Part shown: positions 42,843-50,867 of the stretch, piece after piece
Numbering within the stretch: the first letter of the stretch is position 1
Layout of the letters: each line of letters starts with the position of its first letter
Source of the DNA: Lachnoclostridium sp. An138
GTDB taxonomy: Bacteria > Bacillota > Clostridia > Lachnospirales > Lachnospiraceae
NCBI RefSeq assembly: GCF_002160765.1
Contig: NZ_NFLF01000019.1
Location: forward strand, 1 to 64,000
Direction of reading: 5' to 3'
Length of the DNA stretch: 64,000 nucleotides
The notes under the pieces: model-generated
Database searches by the model: none
What the model was told of the DNA's origin: nothing
The model's input: the letters and a program-made list of their open reading frames with translations, nothing else
Made by a program: the position numbers and the translations under genes

Positions 42843-43464
42843 TTTAAAAGAAGACACGGCGGAAGTATATGGGGCGGAAACGGACAGGGCGGAAGCCGGC
42901 GGGTCGGAAACCGGCAGGGCAGAAGCGGCAGCCTCGAAAGCCGTACTCTGGCTTGCCGGAACTGTGGAGGATTCTATCGTAGACGGTCCGGGTATCCGCT
43001 ATACGGTATTTGTGCAGGGATGCCCCCATCACTGCCCCGGTTGCCACAATCCTCAGACTCATGATTTTGCCGGCGGCAGCAGGGCGGATACAGAAAAGAT
43101 TCTGGAAGAGATCCGTTCCAATCCGCTGCTGTCCGGAGTGACCTTTTCAGGAGGAGAGCCCTTCTGCCAGCCGGAAGCTCTGTGTGAGCTTGGCCGGAGG
43201 ATACGGGCCATGGGGAAAGAGCTGATGGTTTATTCCGGTTATACCTATGAACAGCTTCTGGAAATGGGGAAAAGGCGTCCGGCGGTGCTGGAACTGCTGG
43301 AGCTTTCAGACCTTCTGGTGGATGGGCCTTTTGTGGAAGAACAGCGGGATCTGACGCTTCTTTACCGGGGGAGCGCAAATCAGCGGGTGATAGACTTGAA
43401 AAAGACAAGAGAACATGGTACAGTGGTACTGTATCAGGACGACTACTGTCAGGGACTCTGGTGA
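42832..43464 (+). CDS. nrdG: Anaerobic RNR activating protein (radical SAM)
   Basis: A 210-residue radical-SAM activase. IVDGPGIRYTVFVQG leads to the [4Fe-4S] motif CPHHCPGC (CxxxCxxC), and TFSGGEPFCQ follows. It makes the glycyl radical on the small subunit encoded just upstream. The first 38 residues before the core are unusual: an acidic, repeated stretch (AETDRAEAGG then SETGRAEAA) with a matching DNA repeat. ATG 42832 overlaps the upstream stop; no other start with a good ribosome binding site is seen. Confidence 0.94.
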   Translation: MDFDLKEDTAEVYGAETDRAEAGGSETGRAEAAASKAVLWLAGTVEDSIVDGPGIRYTVFVQGCPHHCPGCHNPQTHDFAGGSRADTEKILEEIRSNPLLSGVTFSGGEPFCQPEALCELGRRIRAMGKELMVYSGYTYEQLLEMGKRRPAVLELLELSDLLVDGPFVEEQRDLTLLYRGSANQRVIDLKKTREHGTVVLYQDDYCQGLW

Positions 43465-43475
43465 GTCCCTGATTT
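43451..43475 (+). terminator. Terminator of the nrd operon
   Basis: AGGGACT (43451-43457) pairs with AGTCCCT (43464-43470), followed by GATTTT. The stop codon of nrdG lies in the loop. Confidence 0.6.
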
Positions 43476-43493
43476 TGCGTGATTTACCCGGAA

Positions 43494-43623
43494 GAGCATG
43501 GCAAGAGACAGAGCATGACAAGAGACAGAGCATGATGAGAGACAGGACATGACACGAAACAGGACATGAAAAAGCGGGACGTGAAAAAACGGGACATAGA
43601 AAAGACGGAGTGAAAAAGATGGA
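43494..43623 (+). repeat. Degenerate 17-bp tandem repeat upstream of tsaC
   Basis: About eight copies of a unit like GAGCATGACAAGAGACA: the first five are exactly 17 bases long and differ by a few bases, and the last three are 14-15 bases and more degenerate. The final copy supplies the ribosome binding site and start of the next gene. The array contains several GGACATG/GAGCATG units, giving many short ATG-containing frames but no protein that I can support. Copy-number change is possible. Confidence 0.75.
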
Positions 43624-44668
43624 GACACAGATCAGAAGGCTGGATTATGACCAGATAGACGAGCAAATCATAGAAGAAGCAGGGACTATCATTCAAAAAG
43701 GAGGTCTTGTGGCTTTCCCCACGGAGACAGTTTACGGGCTGGGCGGCGACGCTCTGAATCCGGAGTCCTCAAAAAAGATATATGCGGCCAAGGGAAGACC
43801 TTCGGACAATCCGCTGATCGTTCATATCGCAGAAAAGCAGGACTTGTACCGGATAGCCAGAGAAGTACCGGAAAAAGCAGAAAAACTGATGGAAGCTTTC
43901 TGGCCGGGACCGCTCACCATGATTTTTTATAAGAAGGAACTGGTTCCGGAGGCCACCACAGGCGGCCTGGATACAGTGGCTGTAAGGATGCCAAGCGACA
44001 GTATTGCGGCAGCCTTTATCCGGGCGGCAGGCGGCTTTGTGGCGGCGCCCAGCGCCAACGTGTCCGGCAGGCCCAGCACGACCACGGCAGCCCATGTAGA
44101 GGAGGATCTGTCCGGACGCATCGAGATGATCCTGGACGGCGGACAGGCCGTCATAGGCCTGGAATCCACGATTGTAGATATGACTGTGGAGCCTCCGGTG
44201 ATTCTGCGTCCGGGTTACGTTACAAAAGAGAAGATGGAAGAGCAGATCGGACCGCTGGAGGTAGACAAAGCCATCATTGCTCCCGATTCGGGAGTGAAGC
44301 CTAAGGCTCCCGGCATGAAATACCGTCATTACGCGCCCCGGGCGGATCTGATGATCGTGGAAGGACCTACAGAGGCAGTGATCGCCGAGATCAGCCGCCG
44401 GGTGGAAGCAGACCGGAAAGAGGGAAAGAAGGCAGGGATTCTCGCCACCGACGAGACTGCCGGACGTTATCCGGAAGGGCTGGTGCTGAGTCTGGGCCAG
44501 AGAAAACACGAGGAAGAGATCGCCATGCATCTGTTTGACGCGCTCCGCCAGTTTGATGAAACGGATGTTGACTGCATTTATTCGGAATCTTTTGAGGAAG
44601 CGTCCATCGGACCGGCGATTATGAACCGGCTTCTGAAGGCGGCAGGGCATAAAATGATTCACGTATAA
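43619..44668 (+). CDS. sua5: L-threonylcarbamoyladenylate synthase (TsaC/Sua5)
   Basis: A 349-residue Sua5-type enzyme, with the YrdC/TsaC domain (GGLVAFPTETVYGLGGDAL, AAKGRPSDNPLIVHI, VAAPSANVSGRPSTT) in residues 1-205 and the extra C-terminal Sua5 domain (about 235-349). It makes threonylcarbamoyl-AMP for the t6A modification of tRNAs that read ANN codons. ATG 43619 has GGAG 8 bases upstream; GTG 43610 is an alternative. The tandem repeat directly in front could influence its expression. Confidence 0.95.
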   Translation: METQIRRLDYDQIDEQIIEEAGTIIQKGGLVAFPTETVYGLGGDALNPESSKKIYAAKGRPSDNPLIVHIAEKQDLYRIAREVPEKAEKLMEAFWPGPLTMIFYKKELVPEATTGGLDTVAVRMPSDSIAAAFIRAAGGFVAAPSANVSGRPSTTTAAHVEEDLSGRIEMILDGGQAVIGLESTIVDMTVEPPVILRPGYVTKEKMEEQIGPLEVDKAIIAPDSGVKPKAPGMKYRHYAPRADLMIVEGPTEAVIAEISRRVEADRKEGKKAGILATDETAGRYPEGLVLSLGQRKHEEEIAMHLFDALRQFDETDVDCIYSESFEEASIGPAIMNRLLKAAGHKMIHV

Positions 44669-44681
44669 AGTATAAAAAAAC

Positions 44682-44733
44682 AGCTGTTGCTTATGCGGAT
44701 TTTGACAATCTGCGGAAGCAGCAGCTTTTTTTT
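44682..44733. terminator. Strong bidirectional terminator after sua5
   Basis: AGCTGTTGCTTATGCGGATT (44682-44701) pairs with AATCTGCGGAAGCAGCAGCT (44707-44726). Eight T follow on the plus strand, and seven A precede it, giving a T tract for leftward transcripts as well. It would stop transcripts from the leftward promoter at 44807-44835. Confidence 0.9.
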
Positions 44734-44775
44734 GTGCTTAAAATATGAAAAATTACAGTATTTGGATTTGTTCGA

Positions 44776-44794
44776 AGAATACCTAATACTATGA
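44776..44794 (+). repeat. Left inverted repeat of the putative invertible segment
   Basis: AGAATACCTAATACTATGA. Its inverted partner is at 45912-45930; 17 of 19 positions match, with the outer 12 (AGAATACCTAAT) identical. It lies just after the sua5 terminator. Confidence 0.75.
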
Positions 44795-44806
44795 AAACCC
44801 TCTTAA

Positions 44807-44835
44807 ATTCTACAATACACGGTAGGAAAAATCAA
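44807..44835 (-). promoter_or_regulatory. Leftward promoter inside the invertible segment
   Basis: On the minus strand TTGATT (44835-44830), a 17-base spacer and TAGAAT (44812-44807). No gene lies downstream in the present orientation; the next feature is the terminator at 44682-44733. Confidence 0.75.
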
Positions 44836-44966
44836 TGAGAAATTAAGAAAAAATTTAGAAAATCATAACAGTTCAGCTATACTGTTCATATTCTGTCAGA
44901 ACGTATACTGCCGATCCGTAGAAAGGCGGTATGGCGGAACTGTTGAAAACCAGACAGGAGGAAAAA

Positions 44967-45923
44967 ATGATGAACATGGAAAAAGAGGTATATGGACTTG
45001 TAGACGAATGGCTTGGCACAGTAGAATACCGGGTTGCCCGATCCACTTATGTAAAGTATGAGCAGCTGGCCAGAAATTATATTCTGCCATTCTTTCAATC
45101 CATGGCATGTCGGGAACTGGATCACAGCAGTCTGGAACGCTTTTACACGACTATCAGCCAGAAAGAAAATACCGCCAGAAGACTTCTGTCAGATGGAAAC
45201 CGGAGAACGATTTTTATGATTTTAAATAATACGCTGGATTACGCCTACACTTCCCGCGCCCTGGATCAGAAGTATTATATCAAGCCCGGTCTCACCAGGT
45301 CCCGGCGCGTGGTTAAGGTCTTTTCCCAGGAGCACCAGAAGAAGATAGAAGATTACATTCTGAAGCATCCGGACGCCTATTCCCTGGCTGTTATGCTGGC
45401 CCTGTTCCTCGGTCTGAGAATCGGAGAAATCTGCGCGCTGCAGTGGAGCGATATCAGCTTTGAGACAGCCTCTCTGTATGTGAATAAGACAGTCCAGCGG
45501 CTGAAAATCTCCGGAGAAAACGGAGAAAGGCACACGCAGCTTCTGGTGTCGCATCCCAAAAGCGCCGCGTCGCAGCGTCTGCTCCCGATCCCGGCCTTCC
45601 TTCTGGAATATCTGAAGCATTTTCCGCGAGGAGAAAAAGGAGCCTATCTGCTGACCAACGATACGGAGCGCCCGATGGAGCCCAGAACTCTTCAGTATCA
45701 TTACAAAAAGATGCTGGAACAGATTGGCGTGCCCTACCTGAATTTTCACTGCCTGCGCCATACCTTCGCCACCAGATGCGTGACCCTCGGGTGGGATATG
45801 AAGACGCTGAGCGAAATTCTGGGACATTTTGATATCAAAATCACTATGGAATATTATTTCCATTCTTCGTTTGAATATAAGCAGCTGCAGATGAATAAGA
45901 TCGTCCCGTTATCACAGAATTAG
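44967..45923 (+). CDS. Tyrosine recombinase (putative DNA invertase)
   Basis: A 318-residue phage-integrase-family site-specific recombinase. An N-terminal SAM-like core-binding domain (about 1-110) precedes a catalytic domain with the arginine in LGLRIGEICALQW, the HCLRH (HxxR) motif, LGH, and the nucleophilic tyrosine in ITMEYYFHSS. AGGAGG is 5 bases before ATG 44967; an earlier ATG at 44931 has a weaker site. Its stop codon lies inside the right inverted repeat, and a TATACT box at 44878 may be its -10. It most likely recombines the flanking repeats and thereby controls the surface-protein gene (inference). Confidence 0.88.
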   Translation: MMNMEKEVYGLVDEWLGTVEYRVARSTYVKYEQLARNYILPFFQSMACRELDHSSLERFYTTISQKENTARRLLSDGNRRTIFMILNNTLDYAYTSRALDQKYYIKPGLTRSRRVVKVFSQEHQKKIEDYILKHPDAYSLAVMLALFLGLRIGEICALQWSDISFETASLYVNKTVQRLKISGENGERHTQLLVSHPKSAASQRLLPIPAFLLEYLKHFPRGEKGAYLLTNDTERPMEPRTLQYHYKKMLEQIGVPYLNFHCLRHTFATRCVTLGWDMKTLSEILGHFDIKITMEYYFHSSFEYKQLQMNKIVPLSQN

Positions 45924-45930
45924 GTATTCT
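45912..45930 (-). repeat. Right inverted repeat of the putative invertible segment
   Basis: Read on the minus strand: AGAATACCTAATTCTGTGA. It overlaps the recombinase stop codon. Immediately downstream ATTCTATGAA occurs as a direct repeat (45927-45936 and 45959-45968), which may be accessory recombinase or regulator sites. Confidence 0.75.
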
Positions 45931-46003
45931 ATGAAATTGTTTTAAAAGTATACCAAAATTCTATGAATTCCTCCAGAAAAAAGGTGTATATAAGGAGGAA
46001 AAA

Positions 46004-49000
46004 ATGAACAGGATGAAAAAGTTCATGGCGCTGTTTTTGGCAGTCGTTCTCATTGCGCAGACAGGCTTTGCTGCCTCTGCGCAGGAGAGCGCGTTGTCAG
46101 CTCCTTCGGTTCAGTCTGAAACACCGACAGGAACTGAACTGCAGGATGAGACGAATGCAGAAAAGCAGGAAGAACAGCAGCCGGAAGATTCCAAGGACGA
46201 GACAACAGGGGAGACAACAGAGACGGGACAGGATGGAGAAGACGCCGCTGTGGGTGAAGTAGATGGCGAGCAGCCGGGAAACCCGTCAGAGGGAACAGGA
46301 ACAGAGGAAGACGGACAGGCACCGCCGGTTGATCAGGACCAGAATCAGGATCAGAACCAAGATCAGGGCCAGAACCAGGATCAGCAGCAGCCGTCTAACG
46401 CAGCAGGAGATGGTGAAGGAACTGAGGTTGGAGAACCGACTGAGGAAGAGAAGGCCGAGGCAGATATCTTGCCGGTAACAGAAACAGAAGCAATCTGTAG
46501 AATTGGCGAAATCGAATATGACTCTTTTGATAAAGCATTTAGTGCAGTCAAAGATGGTGAAACTATTGAATTATTGGCGGATGTAGAAGTTGGATCTCAC
46601 AAATACATAGCAAAAAGTTTTACAATCAAGGGCAATGGACATACTTTATCTTCAAATAATTATGATTTTAATTTAATAAGTGATAGTGAACTTACCTTTG
46701 ATAATTGTATAGTAGATATTAGCGCAGACACAATGAATAGTGGAAACACTTGGGGATGGCTGATTTTTTGCTTGGGAAGTGGTTCTAGTTTAAACTTGAT
46801 TAATAATACAGTTTTTAATATTTCCTTTGACAGTAGCCAGAAAGTACATTGTGCATTTTACGGCAATGAAAGTGGAGAATGCGAAATTAATATAAGCAAC
46901 AACTCTCAGCTTAATATTGCGGGGAAAAATACTAAAGGAGTAACAGGTGATGGAATTCAGTGTGGCAAAAGCGGAAATGTTCATATTAGTGTGACAGAAG
47001 GTTCCATGTTAAGTATTGATGGCGCTAATAGAGGATATGCTAATAGCCCGGAAATCTTGGTTCAAGACTCGACATTATCAGTAAAAAACTGTACAGCTAA
47101 TGCTTCAAATGGTGGAAAAGATACATTTATCAATTCGACTATTATATATGAAAACAATGCAGGGCACGGTTTGTCCAGTACTACTTTAGATGTACAAAAT
47201 TCCAAATTATATATTCGTAATAATGGATATTGTGGAATTGCTGTTTCTGGTGACATGAAAATGGATGGTACATCAGAAGCAGAGATAACTGGAAATGGAT
47301 GGAACAATCTTTCTGGTCAGGGAGCACTTCGCCTGAGCGGAAAAACAGAAATAGAAGCTTCAGCTTCAGTGAATATCACTGATAATTATTGTATTGGTAT
47401 TTACTTAAATTCAACGAATGCTAGTTTAAATGTCAAAGAAGGAGCCGCTTTGACGATTACAGGAAACGGAAAACTTACAGATGGAGATCATGGATATCCA
47501 ACAGATTCAGCATCCAGTGGGGCAAGATTGACAACAACTGGTGGAGGAATCTGGAATTTAGGACAAATCAATATCCCGAATAATACTGTATTATATAATA
47601 ATCACGCATCGATTGCAGGCGATGATGTATATAATGACAGTACTGGAACTATTATGATGAGTAGCATTGGTACTGGGTGGATGTTGGATGGAGATCCTGA
47701 CTGCACAGATGCTATCGATGGCTGGTATGATGACAGTGAGGGACAACGTTGGGAGGCTCATATAGAGCCGTATCATGCTGAAAAATTGCAGGAACAGAAT
47801 TATACAATCACTGGGCAGGCGGCATTAAAGGCTGCACATGGAGTTGAGAATTCGGGAGACGAACCAGATACAGATCCCATAGAATGGGATACTTCCAAAT
47901 CCAAAACAGCCACAAATCTGGACAGCAATTATGAATCACAGGTAACGTTGTCGCTTCCTGCCGCAGATGTAAAGCCTGCAGTAGATATTGTTATGGTTAT
48001 CGATGTTTCCAGCAGTATGAAGGACGTTGATATTCAAGAAGTAAAGAATGCTGCGAATGTACTTTGTGATCAGCTTGCTGAAAAGACAAATGTAGAAACA
48101 AACATTGGAATTGTAACCTTTGATAAGACAGCTCATAAGTTGACTGATGGACTGGTCTCTGTTGATGCTGCAAGAGAAGCTATTAATAGTATTACAGCGT
48201 CAGAAGATACGAATATGGTGGCTGGATTGATGGCTGGTAAGGAAATGCTGGATGCAGGAACAGCTACGGAGAAACATCTGGTAGTAATGAGTGACGGTAT
48301 TCCGATTTACTGGATGGAAAATGGAGAAGCTACCAGCAAAACATTAATTAGTTATGCCAAAGATGGTGTAACAGAACTGGGACGAATGCCAGCTGGAACA
48401 GAACCGGAAGGCTCTAATAATGCAATGACTGTAATGTCTATGGAGGAGATTTTATCAGCAACAGATTGGGCAACTGATTCTAATGAGTGGAAACAGATCA
48501 GCGATACAGGTGAAAATATTAACCAAGATGAATGCCGTTATACTAATATCCAAAAAGCGTCGTATATGACGGCAAAATATTTGCAGGATAATATTCTTGG
48601 ACAGTATAATGTCAAAATGGTTGCTTTTGGTACAGACAAGTATGAAGGCAATATAGTATATCAATATGGCGAAAACTTCTGCGACTGGGTAGGAGAGCAG
48701 GAAGGAGTTTCTTACTATAAGATTTCCAAACCCGGTTTTGGCGGTGAAGAAGGAGAACTGTCCAATGTATTTGAATCCATAGCGAATGAGGTTATTCATC
48801 TTTTGGATGCTGGCAGTCGTGTAGAAGACTACATGGGTTATGTAGAGAACGACTACAACTTTGATTTTGTAAATGAGTTGGATAAGATAAAACTGACAGT
48901 CGGAGGAGCAGAACTGCCTGCAGTGCAGATTGATTCCAATACTTATGGATTTGGTGCGTCAAACGGAAGCTCAGATGGAAAAACATATCCGTTTGTTGTT

Positions 49001-49837
49001 ACATATGTGAAAGGAAATGGCGCAGAAGAAGAGCATTTCGTATGGAATATTAATGTGCCGGTGACGATTGATAGCGCGGTACAATTAACTTATACTGTAC
49101 GTCTGAATAATCCAAAGACAGAGACTGGTTCATATGGAAAATATGATAAAGATGGCTCGCAAGGATATGAAGGACTGTATACCAATAACAGCGCAACGCT
49201 GTTTCCGGTTGACAGTAAAGGAAATGAAGGTGCGTCAGAAGAATTTAACAAACCTACCGTCAGCTACACCGTAGTGGATCATCCCGCTACCATCAACATC
49301 ACCAAGAAGGTGCAGAACAGTAGCGGAGCAGCCACAAATGTAAACGCAACCTTCTATGCGGCAGTCTTCACAGATCCGCAGTTCACGAACAGATTCGGCG
49401 ACGTGGTAGAACTGAAGCTGAATGGTACCAGCCAGGTAACCGTATCTGTGACAGTAGAGGCTCCTGCAGACGGAAGCAGCCGCAGCTACTATGTGACCGA
49501 GACCGATAAGAATGGAAATGTCATCACCGGAGGCGAGAGCTTCGGCTATCAGATCGGTATCGAGGGAAGCATGGTAACGGTATCTGAAAGCGCGCCGACC
49601 GGCAGCGTTACGATTACAAATAAGCAGGTTGCTTCTGGAAATCAGGGAGACGGCAGTAATGGAGGCGGCAGCACCGGCGGAGGAAGCTCTTCTGGAAGCG
49701 GCTCATCCAGCAGCCAGACTGTGACAAGCGCGCAGACCGGAGATAACACCAATCTTCTGCTTCCGATAGCAGTGGTTGTCATTGCGGCAGCAGCACTGAC
49801 AGTATGCCTTGTTGTTTACAGAAGAAAAAGAAGCTGA
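46004..49837 (+). CDS. Large cell-surface protein: beta-helix, vWA domain and sortase-type C-terminus
   Basis: A 1277-residue exported protein. It has a signal peptide (1-27, ending FAASAQ), a Glu/Gln/Asp-rich low-complexity region (about 40-155) with DQNQDQ repeats, and an Asn/Ser-rich right-handed beta-helix-like region (about 165-560). A vWA domain with the MIDAS motif DVSSSM lies near 660, a SpaA/Cna-like strand domain (about 1090-1195) precedes a Gly/Ser linker, and the end is AQTGDN, a hydrophobic helix and RRKRS. The TGD motif resembles sortase signals of Clostridia, though it is not LPXTG. Adhesion is the likely role (inference). AAGGAGG precedes the ATG. The middle of the gene is much more AT-rich than its two ends. 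Confidence 0.85.
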   Translation: MNRMKKFMALFLAVVLIAQTGFAASAQESALSAPSVQSETPTGTELQDETNAEKQEEQQPEDSKDETTGETTETGQDGEDAAVGEVDGEQPGNPSEGTGTEEDGQAPPVDQDQNQDQNQDQGQNQDQQQPSNAAGDGEGTEVGEPTEEEKAEADILPVTETEAICRIGEIEYDSFDKAFSAVKDGETIELLADVEVGSHKYIAKSFTIKGNGHTLSSNNYDFNLISDSELTFDNCIVDISADTMNSGNTWGWLIFCLGSGSSLNLINNTVFNISFDSSQKVHCAFYGNESGECEINISNNSQLNIAGKNTKGVTGDGIQCGKSGNVHISVTEGSMLSIDGANRGYANSPEILVQDSTLSVKNCTANASNGGKDTFINSTIIYENNAGHGLSSTTLDVQNSKLYIRNNGYCGIAVSGDMKMDGTSEAEITGNGWNNLSGQGALRLSGKTEIEASASVNITDNYCIGIYLNSTNASLNVKEGAALTITGNGKLTDGDHGYPTDSASSGARLTTTGGGIWNLGQINIPNNTVLYNNHASIAGDDVYNDSTGTIMMSSIGTGWMLDGDPDCTDAIDGWYDDSEGQRWEAHIEPYHAEKLQEQNYTITGQAALKAAHGVENSGDEPDTDPIEWDTSKSKTATNLDSNYESQVTLSLPAADVKPAVDIVMVIDVSSSMKDVDIQEVKNAANVLCDQLAEKTNVETNIGIVTFDKTAHKLTDGLVSVDAAREAINSITASEDTNMVAGLMAGKEMLDAGTATEKHLVVMSDGIPIYWMENGEATSKTLISYAKDGVTELGRMPAGTEPEGSNNAMTVMSMEEILSATDWATDSNEWKQISDTGENINQDECRYTNIQKASYMTAKYLQDNILGQYNVKMVAFGTDKYEGNIVYQYGENFCDWVGEQEGVSYYKISKPGFGGEEGELSNVFESIANEVIHLLDAGSRVEDYMGYVENDYNFDFVNELDKIKLTVGGAELPAVQIDSNTYGFGASNGSSDGKTYPFVVTYVKGNGAEEEHFVWNINVPVTIDSAVQLTYTVRLNNPKTETGSYGKYDKDGSQGYEGLYTNNSATLFPVDSKGNEGASEEFNKPTVSYTVVDHPATINITKKVQNSSGAATNVNATFYAAVFTDPQFTNRFGDVVELKLNGTSQVTVSVTVEAPADGSSRSYYVTETDKNGNVITGGESFGYQIGIEGSMVTVSESAPTGSVTITNKQVASGNQGDGSNGGGSTGGGSSSGSGSSSSQTVTSAQTGDNTNLLLPIAVVVIAAAALTVCLVVYRRKRS

Positions 49838-49854
49838 AGCTGATGAAGTGAAAC

Positions 49855-49893
49855 AGAGCATATTAAAAGAGCATATTAAAAGAGCATATTAAA
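49855..49893 (+). repeat. Three perfect 13-bp tandem repeats
   Basis: AGAGCATATTAAA occurs three times in a row just after the surface-protein stop codon. No function is evident; it may reflect slippage. Confidence 0.8.
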
Positions 49894-49927
49894 TAGGAAG
49901 ATGTTTGTCAGACAGTAGTCTGAAAAC

Positions 49928-49978
49928 GGAGCTGCTGCGGGGGAAAAGATATCTTTCCCCGCGGCGGTTCCTTCTTTG
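49928..49978 (+). terminator. Terminator after the surface-protein gene
   Basis: GGAGCTGCTGCGGGG (49928-49942) pairs with CCCCGCGGCGGTTCC (49957-49971), the stem continuing inward through GAAA/TTTC around GATATC. The following TTCCTTCTTT is a modest T tract. Confidence 0.8.
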
Positions 49979-50039
49979 CGTTCAATTTACGGATATATGG
50001 CACAGATAACAGGAAACAGGAGATAAAGGAACGAAAGCA

Positions 50040-50381
50040 ATGTATCAGGCAAAACAGATTTATGACAAACTGGCGGTCGGCAGGAGAATCCGGGGCCGCA
50101 GAAAAGAACTGGGTATCTCCAGGCAGGAGCTGGCTTCTCAGATAGGAAAAACAGAAAAATATTATGCAGATATAGAGCGCGGTTACTGCGGAATGTCACT
50201 GGATACCATGATTGATATAGCCGGCTGCCTTGGGATCACGCTGGATTATCTTGTTTTTGGGAGAAATGACAGAGAGGAACTGACTGAGGATTCGAGCAGC
50301 ATTCTGTTTTATCTGGGGAACTGCGGAGAAAAGAAACGAAAGAAAGCCATAGAGCTTCTGCGGATTTATCTGTCAGAATAA
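50040..50381 (+). CDS. XRE-family HTH regulator
   Basis: A 113-residue protein with an N-terminal Cro/CI-type HTH (residues about 13-67: RIRGRRKELGISRQELASQI, then YYADIERGYCGMSLDTMIDI), the dimer-type ending LDYLVFG, and a C-terminal helix rich in Lys. Such short regulators are often near surface-protein or sporulation genes in Lachnospiraceae. It follows the surface-protein gene on the same strand but beyond a terminator, so a functional link is uncertain. AAAGGA precedes the ATG. Confidence 0.85.
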   Translation: MYQAKQIYDKLAVGRRIRGRRKELGISRQELASQIGKTEKYYADIERGYCGMSLDTMIDIAGCLGITLDYLVFGRNDREELTEDSSSILFYLGNCGEKKRKKAIELLRIYLSE

Positions 50382-50387
50382 TGAAAA

Positions 50388-50424
50388 ACAAAAAGGAGCT
50401 GTAAGCACAACTCCTTTTGTTTTG
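50388..50424. terminator. Bidirectional terminator between the HTH gene and tRNA-Leu
   Basis: ACAAAAAGGAG (50388-50398) pairs with CTCCTTTTGT (50411-50420), followed by TTTTG. A-rich on the left and T-rich on the right, it may serve both the HTH gene and the leftward tRNA gene. Confidence 0.75.
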
Positions 50425-50427
50425 TCA

Positions 50428-50510
50428 TGCAGGAGATGGGACTTGAACCCACACAGCCTTGCGACTACAGGCACCTGAAGCCTGCGCGTCTGCCATTCCG
50501 CCACTCCTGC
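50428..50510 (-). tRNA. tRNA-Leu (anticodon CAG), copy 1
   Basis: An 83-base class II tRNA. The acceptor stem is GCAGGAG/CTCCTGC, the anticodon arm CAGGC-TTCAGGT-GCCTG gives anticodon CAG, and the T arm has GGTTCAAGTCC. A long variable arm is present and CCA is not encoded. Its sequence is identical to the copy at 50634-50716. Confidence 0.95.
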
Positions 50511-50597
50511 GTAAACAGTAGATATAAATATTAAAATGTTCTGTCAGAAATACCTGAAAAACGGTTTATCCGATTCTTCGAGATACTCGTGACATAG

Positions 50598-50629
50598 AAA
50601 AACTCTTCGGCATTTCCGGAAGAGTTTTT
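50598..50629 (-). terminator. Terminator after tRNA-Leu copy 2
   Basis: AAAAACTCTTC (50598-50608) pairs with GAAGAGTTTTT (50619-50629). Read leftward, it follows the tRNA at 50634 directly and ends in a T run. Confidence 0.8.
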
Positions 50630-50633
50630 CCAG

Positions 50634-50716
50634 TGCAGGAGATGGGACTTGAACCCACACAGCCTTGCGACTACAGGCACCTGAAGCCTGCGCGTCTGCC
50701 ATTCCGCCACTCCTGC
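50634..50716 (-). tRNA. tRNA-Leu (anticodon CAG), copy 2
   Basis: The sequence is identical over all 83 bases to the copy 206 bp away at 50428. It has its own consensus promoter and terminator. The presence of two copies reflects heavy use of CTG codons, which is visible in the surrounding genes. Confidence 0.95.
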
Positions 50717-50727
50717 GAACAAATAGT

Positions 50728-50756
50728 ATTCTATCGAACTTCAGGTAAAATGTCAA
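50728..50756 (-). promoter_or_regulatory. Promoter of the leftward tRNA-Leu gene
   Basis: On the minus strand TTGACA (50756-50751), 17 bases, TAGAAT (50733-50728). Near-perfect consensus, as expected for a tRNA promoter. Confidence 0.9.
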
Positions 50757-50801
50757 CACTTTTTTTAACATTTGCGAAAACTTTTTTTTTGAAAAAACAG
50801 C

Positions 50802-50830
50802 TTGACTTTTCAGAGTGAAGATGATACTAT
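50802..50830 (+). promoter_or_regulatory. Promoter of the rightward tRNA-Leu gene
   Basis: TTGACT (50802-50807), 17 bases, TACTAT (50825-50830). It is divergent from the promoter at 50728. Confidence 0.85.
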
Positions 50831-50867
50831 ATATGAGCGCGCTGAGAACGGCGCAGATAAAACAGAT

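Larger units (their letters stand above)
44776..45930. mobile_element. Putative invertible DNA segment (phase switch) carrying its own recombinase
   Basis: The 1155-bp segment bounded by the inverted repeats contains one tyrosine recombinase gene and a strong promoter that faces leftward (44807-44835). In the orientation seen here that promoter runs into the bidirectional terminator at 44682-44733. Inversion would turn it toward the surface-protein gene at 46004, with the -10 box about 104 bases before the ATG. The inverted repeats, recombinase and promoter are seen in the sequence; the switching itself is inferred. Confidence 0.65.

Noticed and set aside
43494-43623. CRISPR array
   Set aside because: Units are 14-17 bp, head to tail, without spacers, and they degrade gradually. 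There are no cas genes in the window.
44682-44733. Recombination site for the recombinase
   Set aside because: It is a long hairpin with T runs on both sides, fully explained as the sua5 terminator; the matching inverted repeats lie outside it.
46333-46395. DQNQDQ repeats as a separate coding or regulatory repeat
   Set aside because: They are in frame within the surface protein and form a typical low-complexity stalk after the signal peptide.
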